In this document: positions 6,001-9,352 of the stretch, piece after piece
How positions within the stretch are numbered: position 1 is the first letter of the stretch
Layout: each line of letters starts with the position of its first letter
Position numbers and translations under genes: made by a program
NCBI GenBank assembly: GCA_035457345.1
Contig: DATIBT010000012.1
Location: 1-9,352 of the forward strand
Length of the DNA stretch: 9,352 nucleotides
Direction: 5' to 3'
Origin: DASTDY01 sp035457345
GTDB taxonomy: Bacteria; Patescibacteriota; Saccharimonadia; Saccharimonadales; EFPC-124
Notes under the pieces: model-generated
Seen by the model: only the letters and a program-made list of their open reading frames with translations
Told to the model about the DNA's origin: nothing
Databases searched by the model: none

Positions 6001-8877
6001 ACAAATGCCGTGCGCAAAAATGGCGTGTGGCACTGGGATACATTTGCGGCTAGCGAAACACCAAACGGCGGCACTCTCACGTACCGCCTCTCCGACGACG
6101 AGGGTGCAACCTGGAAATATTGGAGTGGCTCGGGGTGGGTCTTGTCAGCTTCGACCAGCCAGGCTAATAGCATGGCTACGGTCAACACCAACATAAGCAC
6201 CTTCCCGGTAACGTTTAAAGGAATCACCTGGCAGGCCGTGTTTACCGGCAATGGCGACCAACAAGTAACACTCAATAGTGCTACGCTAGAGTCAACTTCG
6301 GACACGAACAACCCGTCACTCGCCGGCGTCAGCATTAGTGCGCTGAAGGCAGCGGGCGGGTCATCGCTTGCGAGCAACGCATGGACAAACGGCAGCTCAC
6401 CTTACTTTAGTTGGAACGCAGGCAGCGATACCGAATCTGGCATTAAAGGCTACTGCGCCTATCTTGGCACCGACAACACCGCCGACCCAGTCACCACCAA
6501 GGGGCTGCTTGGCACGAGCCCCGTATCTACCGGTGGGTACTGCCAGTTCTTAAGCTCTGGCGAATCGCTTAACCTTGCCACGCCAGGCATTATGGGCACG
6601 CCACTCACCACCAGCAACTCGCCGTATTACTTGACGCTCAAAGCAATAGACAACGCTGGGAATGTATCGAGCAGCAGTGTGCAATTTCAGTTCAGGTTCG
6701 ACAACACCTTGCCCACGAATCCAAGCTTTATAAATGCGCCATCTGGGTTTGTAAACAACAAAGCAGTAACCCTTACATGGTCAACCGCCGGCGGTGATGC
6801 GCCAAGCGATGGTAACTCCGGGCTCGTTGGCCTGCAATACCGCATTGGTCCAAGTGGCACCTGGTACGGCGACAGCCATACGGGTGCGGGGGACATTAAC
6901 GATACGCTCACCAATGATGGCTCCTATACCACGCAGCCCACTCCCGACTTTGCCAACTTAAATGAAGGCGTTAATACAGTGTATTTCCGCACCTGGGACC
7001 AGGCCGGAAATGTGACGACCAGCTACGTCACGGCCGCAGTTAAGATTAACACCGCCGGCGCGCCGTCGGAGCCGCAAAACCTTCAGGCGACACCAGCAGT
7101 TAATACCACGAACGCCTTTGCCTTCTCCTGGAGCCAACCTGCGACATTTGTTGGCGATGGCAACAACCTCACGTACTGCTACACCATTAACACACTGCCG
7201 TCAGCCAGCAATTGTACCTTTACGCCTGCAGGGGTAACGAGCCTGGGCTCAGGCCCATACGCCACCCAACCGGGTACCAACACTTTCTACGTGGTTGCCA
7301 AAGATGAATCGGCTAACATTAACTATGCCAGCTATGCGTCGACCACCTTTACTGCCAATACCACCGCGCCAGGCATTCCGCTCAATGTGGACATTGTTGA
7401 TGTGTCTATTAAAGCTACAAACAACTGGCGGTTGGCGCTCACATGGGAACAACCAACAAATGTTGGAGCAGGTGTCGCATCTTATAAAGTCTACCGCTCG
7501 ACCGACAATGTAACATTTTCATTAGTTGGTTCAAGCTCGAGCACCACGTATATCGATGCCGGGCTCAGCCAACAGCGCTACTATTACCGCATCAAGGCCT
7601 GTGACAGTACAAATAACTGTGGTGCAGATAGCGCTACCGTCGACAAAACCCCCACCGGCAAATTCACCAGCCCAGCCACACTGGTCGCCCAGCCGACAGT
7701 GAGCGACATTACCACCAAAAAAGCCCGCATATCATGGAGTACCGACCGCGCCAGCGATTCCAAAGTTGCCCTTGGTACAACTAGCGGTCAGTACAGTCCG
7801 TCGGAGATTGGCAACTCCGCCCAAGTCAGCGCCCATACCATTGACCTCAACAACCTGAGCGCCGGTACAACTTACTATTTCGTCGTTAAGTGGACAGACG
7901 AAGACGGTAACACGGGTACAAGCCAAGAGTTCTCATTTACCACTGCGCCGCCGCCTTCCTCTAAAGAAATCGTGACCACTATTGTAAATCTCAATAGCGC
8001 CACCATTCAGTTCACTATTAAGAACGCGACCAAAGCCTCGCTATTTTACGGCAAGAGTGAAGGGTTTGGCGGCATAAAAACCATCAATACATCAGCCAAC
8101 GAATCAACGTACACCATAGATATTGCAGGTCTTGAAGACGGCGTAAAATATTTCTATAAGGTCGTGGCGTACGACTCCGAGGGGAACGCGTACGAAGGCA
8201 GCATCTTCTCGTTCACCACCCCGCCACGGCCACGTATTACTAACCTGCGCTTCCAGCCAGTGCCAGGCGAACCAACAAGCACGCAACTTATAAGCTGGCA
8301 GACGAATGTCCCGGCGACCACCACTATAAATTACGGCAAGGTGGGCACAGGCGGCACCGAGGCAAGCACTTCGGCACTGGTTACCGAGCATGAAATCACC
8401 ATTCGCGACCTGGAAGACAGCAGTGAGTACTTCTTAACCGCCCAGTCACGCGACAAAGACGGCAACTTGGCCGTGTCAGACCAGCAAGTCTTCCGCACTG
8501 CCCTGGACACCCGCCCGCCAAAAATCAGCGAAATTCAGGTTGAGTCGTCTATCCGTGGCACCGGCGTCGAGGCCCGCGGCCAAGTGATTGTCTCGTGGAG
8601 AACGGACGAACCCGCCACGAGCCAAGTTGCCTTTGCCGAAGGATCAGACGCGACAGTGTTCAATAGCCGGACTGCCGAGGACACCAGCCTATCATTCGAA
8701 CATATTGTCATTGTCTCCGACCTGCCAACCAGCAAAGTGTATAGCGTACAGCCCGTATCGCGCGACAAAACCAGTAACGCGGGCTTGGGCCAAACGCAGT
8801 CGGCGATCATTGGCCGGGCCTCAGACGATGTACTTACTATAGTTATCGATACATTAAAGAAGGTGTTCGGATTCTAA
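2725..8877 (+). CDS. Giant surface protein: membrane anchor, split LamG with inserted double beta-propeller, Ig/Fn3 stalk
   Basis: 2050 residues, ATG at 2725 preceded by a purine-rich RBS, TAA at 8875-8877. Order of parts: residues 1-92, strongly basic and His-rich; 95-112, one membrane helix, followed by AFA (115-117), a possible signal peptidase site; 158-272, first half of a LamG_3-like concanavalin fold (LYHLDEASGTSISDSSSN, KLYYDQETGKVTYELANSS); 273-993, fourteen propeller units of 50-55 residues; 989-1077, second half of the LamG fold (SWHHLAATYDGS, KLYIDGTLDS, FDGALDEIRISDI); 1079-1192, a beta-sandwich; 1193-1326, 1327-1442 and 1443-1545, Ig-like domains with the D.AGN-type end motif; 1546-1643, a classical Fn3; about 1650-2036, four Fn3 domains of purple-acid-phosphatase-N type; then a short tail DDVLTIVIDTLKKVFGF. 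No LPXTG or S-layer motif is present. Positive-inside topology puts the C-terminal 1900 residues outside the cell. Probable role: adhesin or glycan-binding surface fibre; no catalytic site is seen. Confidence 0.93.
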   Translation: MFLRVWAKKIRQVLLGLISFASPRIRKVAKRMALFVRRAALRVRKTAAPAARRAVRVSRTVHHHAAKRPHHYLSKRFTWYANWHKHAYHGHVHTGILTAYCLVVLVVTIAAYQRAFALPDLTDTWNFSSSAPYTIDAGIETSGTSARLKAQNYTADSNTKALYHLDEASGTSISDSSSNNNTGTVGAAASWIAGNLNNGLSLNGAFTNGVAADSSSLSLSQDNSIEAWTKFSSAFSAGSHDHRQGILDKGAYKLYYDQETGKVTYELANSSATTWAQQAGNDIKNSWDINGKLSVNAQVAIGSDVYAGLGNAIGDAEVWRWNGTTWAQIGGDGKNSSWADQTYETVMAMAANGTTLYAALGTSTGDAEVWSCDTSSNCATWTKIGGDGINSGWAVNTFEVVNSMSVMGGNLYVGLGNTANDARVYRWNGSSWTWVGGFGIGAPFNAFTTGYESIFSMTNDGTNLYVGFGTTAGDADVWRLSGNTWTQIGGDAVSSSWAAATYENVQSLRWVGGNLYAGLGLTAGDAEVWRWNGTTWAQIGGDSLNSSWDSTFEGVYSLADDGTNVYAGLGNSAGDNEVWRWNGTAWTKIGGDGVNSGFTNTHLAVEALLYNGSTLYAGITATGANAEVWSFNGTSWTRIGGGYVNNSWGFFNLQNVESMTVFGDYLYAGTGNTVAGNALIWRFDGSTWQVVGGQGLNGSWATNTYEDVMSMVSYGGNLYVGLGTTANDAEVWRYNGSTWTQIGGDSLNSGWTTNYEEVYALAAYGGNLYAGLGNTANDAEVWRWNGSTWTKIGGDSLNSGWTTNFERVSALSVYNGQLYAGLGNSTTDAEVWRWNGSAWSKVGGDGINSSWNTNYEQVESLQAYNGKLYAGLGNSTADAELWEWNGTAWTQMGGDGINNSWLDGQYEQVKTMGVYNGRLYAGLANTAGDGEVWEYTGGSWTQIGGDALNSSWAVNATETVRALTTYHGKLYAGLGDNANADAAVWSYGNNGFLQSATTGQNTSWHHLAATYDGSTMKLYIDGTLDSQTSISLSMPDTSEALLIGSTYGAGSGETGLGQGYFDGALDEIRISDIARSSFTTKPYATTPQTVRLTNAVRKNGVWHWDTFAASETPNGGTLTYRLSDDEGATWKYWSGSGWVLSASTSQANSMATVNTNISTFPVTFKGITWQAVFTGNGDQQVTLNSATLESTSDTNNPSLAGVSISALKAAGGSSLASNAWTNGSSPYFSWNAGSDTESGIKGYCAYLGTDNTADPVTTKGLLGTSPVSTGGYCQFLSSGESLNLATPGIMGTPLTTSNSPYYLTLKAIDNAGNVSSSSVQFQFRFDNTLPTNPSFINAPSGFVNNKAVTLTWSTAGGDAPSDGNSGLVGLQYRIGPSGTWYGDSHTGAGDINDTLTNDGSYTTQPTPDFANLNEGVNTVYFRTWDQAGNVTTSYVTAAVKINTAGAPSEPQNLQATPAVNTTNAFAFSWSQPATFVGDGNNLTYCYTINTLPSASNCTFTPAGVTSLGSGPYATQPGTNTFYVVAKDESANINYASYASTTFTANTTAPGIPLNVDIVDVSIKATNNWRLALTWEQPTNVGAGVASYKVYRSTDNVTFSLVGSSSSTTYIDAGLSQQRYYYRIKACDSTNNCGADSATVDKTPTGKFTSPATLVAQPTVSDITTKKARISWSTDRASDSKVALGTTSGQYSPSEIGNSAQVSAHTIDLNNLSAGTTYYFVVKWTDEDGNTGTSQEFSFTTAPPPSSKEIVTTIVNLNSATIQFTIKNATKASLFYGKSEGFGGIKTINTSANESTYTIDIAGLEDGVKYFYKVVAYDSEGNAYEGSIFSFTTPPRPRITNLRFQPVPGEPTSTQLISWQTNVPATTTINYGKVGTGGTEASTSALVTEHEITIRDLEDSSEYFLTAQSRDKDGNLAVSDQQVFRTALDTRPPKISEIQVESSIRGTGVEARGQVIVSWRTDEPATSQVAFAEGSDATVFNSRTAEDTSLSFEHIVIVSDLPTSKVYSVQPVSRDKTSNAGLGQTQSAIIGRASDDVLTIVIDTLKKVFGF
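3196..3540 (+). other. LamG/concanavalin-like domain, N-terminal half
   Basis: Residues 158-272 follow the LamG_3 pattern: ALYHLDE opening strand, D-S-S-S-N-N-N-T-G-T loop, NNGLSLNG strand, SSLSLSQDNSIEAWTKF strand, GILDKGAYKLYYD and the strand KVTYELANS. The domain then stops short of its usual continuation, which is found about 720 residues later at residue 989. The split is seen directly by reading the motifs in order. Confidence 0.75.
3663..3720 (+). repeat. 58-bp exact direct repeat, copy A
   Basis: The bases are identical to 4293-4350, 630 bp downstream. The copy encodes the GDAEVWRWNGTTWAQIGGD part of unit 1. Neighbouring units share the amino acid pattern but not the codons, so identity over 58 bases points to recent gene conversion or unequal recombination between units 1 and 5. 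Confidence 0.95.
4293..4350 (+). repeat. 58-bp exact direct repeat, copy B
   Basis: Second copy, lying in propeller unit 5. Identity with copy A breaks at the base on either side (C against T upstream, A against G downstream). The spacing of 630 bp equals four intervening units plus their length variation. Confidence 0.95.
4957..4987 (+). repeat. 31-bp exact repeat in adjacent propeller unit 9 (copy 1)
   Basis: The bases are identical to 5107-5137, exactly 150 bp away. They encode DSLNSGWTTN. Units 9 and 10 also share most of the bases around GGCGGCAACCTGTACG and GCCAACGACGCCGAAGT, so they look like the product of a tandem duplication of one 150-bp unit. Confidence 0.93.
5107..5137 (+). repeat. 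31-bp exact repeat in adjacent propeller unit 10 (copy 2)
   Basis: Partner of 4957-4987, one 150-bp unit downstream. The region of units 9 to 12 keeps an almost constant unit length (150, 150, 150, 153 bp), which would allow slippage or unequal crossover to add or remove whole blades in frame. Confidence 0.93.
5689..5955 (+). other. LamG/concanavalin-like domain, C-terminal half
   Basis: Residues 989-1077 carry the hallmark second half of LamG_3: TSWHHLAATYDGSTMKLYID, then GTLDSQTSISL, LLIGSTYG and FDGALDEIRISDIARS. This is the part that should follow directly on residue 272. The LamG fold is therefore interrupted in the loop before the WHH strand by the whole propeller array. Confidence 0.78.
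5959..6300 (+). other. Beta-sandwich domain after the LamG
   Basis: Residues 1079-1192 are rich in strands with aromatic positions: GVWHWDTF, LTYRLSDDEGATWKYWSGSG, GITWQAVFTG, VTLNSATLES. The pattern of a described quantity followed by 'GATWKYW' and a final 'ITWQAVFTGNGDQQVTLNSA' resembles discoidin- or CBM-like jelly-roll domains that often sit beside LamG in surface proteins. The family is not certain. Confidence 0.45.
6301..7651 (+). other. Ig-like/Fn3 stalk, proximal part with local Cys pairs
   Basis: Three Ig-like domains (residues 1193-1326, 1327-1442, 1443-1545) end in DNAGNVSSS, DQAGNVTTS and DESANINYA. They are followed by one classical Fn3 (1546-1643; SYKVYRSTDNVTF, YYYRIKACDSTNNCG). 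Cys pairs C1244/C1273, C1485/C1497 and C1626/C1632 are placed as local disulfides would be. Such domains usually serve as an extracellular spacer. Confidence 0.7.
7672..8832 (+). repeat. Four consecutive purple-acid-phosphatase-N-type Fn3 domains
   Basis: The domains share an opening strand of the form ISW.T(D/N).PA(S/T)...(Y/F)G: KARISWSTDRASDSKVALG, SATIQFTIKNATKASLFYG, QLISWQTNVPATTTINYG and VIVSWRTDEPATSQVAFAEG. Each continues with an H.I.(I/L)..L strand and Y(F/Y)..V....DGN. Approximate residues are 1650-1740, 1746-1832, 1833-1927 and 1928-2036. The purple-acid-phosphatase N-domain is a known Fn3-like fold; no phosphatase catalytic domain follows, so these act as stalk domains here. Confidence 0.65.
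8857..8865 (+). promoter_or_regulatory. Possible ribosome binding site of the ABC ATPase inside the preceding gene
   Basis: AAGAAGGTG lies within the last codons of the surface protein gene, 13 bases before the ATG at 8879. The spacing is long for a Shine-Dalgarno element, so translation may depend partly on ribosomes terminating at the TAA at 8875-8877. Confidence 0.4.
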
Positions 8878-8878
8878 T

Positions 8879-9352
8879 ATGGCAGAACCAAAAATCATCA
8901 TTAAAGCCTCAAACATTACGCAGCAGTTCCAGATAGGTGAGGAGACAATCACTCCCATTAAATCCGCCAGCTTTGAGCTCCTTGAAAGTAGTTTCAACAT
9001 AATATTCGGCCCATCGGGTAGCGGTAAGTCAACCCTGCTTAATATTCTGACGGGCCTGCAACCGCCCACTCAAGGCAAAATTCTATTTGACGATAAAGAT
9101 GTATACGCACTTCACCCAGATGAACTTGCTTTCTTCCGGGCGACTCGCCTTGGAATTGTGTATCAGACAAACTACTGGGTGCGAAGTTTGAATGTCATTG
9201 AAAATGTGTCAATTCCACTGTACTTTTTAGGCTATTCACGGCTACGAGCCCTAGAAGTTGCGCAGTTCGCGCTCGATGAAGTCGAAATGGGCAGTTATGC
9301 GCAAAAAATGCCCGTCCTTCTCTCGGGTGGTGAGCAGCAGCGTATTGCCATG
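8879..9352 (+). CDS. ABC transporter ATP-binding protein, LolD/MacB/FtsE-like (3' end outside the window)
   Basis: Starts with ATG one base after the TAA of the surface protein; 158 codons are visible. Walker A is GPSGSGKST at residues 44-52, the Q-loop glutamine is Q96 (GIVYQTN), and the ABC signature LSGGEQQR is at 148-155. Walker B and the H-loop fall beyond the window. The TPIKSASFELLES opening and NVIENVSIPLYFLGYSR segment fit the MJ0796/LolD/MacB/FtsE group, which energises FtsX-like permeases for export, lipoprotein release or mechanotransmission rather than import. Family assignment is by motif pattern. Position suggests co-transcription with the surface protein; a permease with FtsX or MacB domain should follow. 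It could serve assembly or release of the surface proteins, or be an unrelated efflux pump. Confidence 0.9.
   Translation, partial: MAEPKIIIKASNITQQFQIGEETITPIKSASFELLESSFNIIFGPSGSGKSTLLNILTGLQPPTQGKILFDDKDVYALHPDELAFFRATRLGIVYQTNYWVRSLNVIENVSIPLYFLGYSRLRALEVAQFALDEVEMGSYAQKMPVLLSGGEQQRIAM

Noticed and set aside
8824..8877. C-terminal sorting signal or second membrane helix on the giant protein
   Set aside because: There is no LPXTG or similar motif, and the hydrophobic stretch is only about seven residues with charged residues next to it.
1..9352. UGA-recoded genetic code, as in some candidate phyla
   Set aside because: No in-frame TGA occurs in either large gene, whereas a recoded genome would use it often for glycine; glycine is very common here and is always GGN.

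Overview
The window holds three genes, all on the + strand, packed closely: the 3' part of a very large parallel beta-helix protein (1-2613, 5' end outside the window), a complete 2050-residue surface protein (2725-8877), and the first 158 codons of an ABC transporter ATPase (8879-9352, cut by the window end). I see no tRNA, rRNA, CRISPR array, insertion sequence or integrase. The only non-coding stretch of note is the 111-base gap at 2614-2724, which carries a possible weak promoter and a weak hairpin.

Organism: the sequence looks bacterial, with GC by eye slightly above half. Both large frames run for thousands of bases without an in-frame TGA and end in TAG and TAA, which argues against the UGA-recoded Gracilibacteria/Absconditabacteria. 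The huge modular LamG plus Fn3/Ig-like surface protein, anchored by one membrane helix after a long Arg/His-rich cytoplasmic tail, recalls surface proteins of Patescibacteria (CPR), perhaps Saccharibacteria. That is inference from style, not proof; no phylogenetic marker lies in the window.

Region by region. (1) 1-2613: two beta-helix modules in tandem; the second starts with a pectate-lyase-3-like cap (residues 221-255) and is interrupted by an Fn3-like domain of phage structural type. It ends in a phage-tail-like C-terminal module with a THTH motif. This looks like a tailspike or adhesin-type glycan-binding or glycan-cleaving protein. (2) 2725-8877: basic tail, membrane helix, first half of a LamG (concanavalin-like) domain, a 14-unit beta-propeller array, second half of the same LamG domain, a beta-sandwich, then about seven to eight Ig/Fn3-type domains, the last four of purple-acid-phosphatase-N type. 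The propeller array is permuted so that the terminal half-units complete each other, giving exactly 14 blades, or 2 x 7. (3) 8879 onward: a LolD/MacB/FtsE-like ATPase starting one base after the previous stop codon, probably co-transcribed and translationally coupled.

Taken together this looks like a surface-attachment locus: two giant extracellular carbohydrate- or cell-binding proteins followed by an ABC module whose permease should lie just downstream. The most unusual structural observation is the nesting of whole domains inside other domains in both large proteins: a double propeller inside a LamG, and an Fn3-like domain inside a beta-helix.
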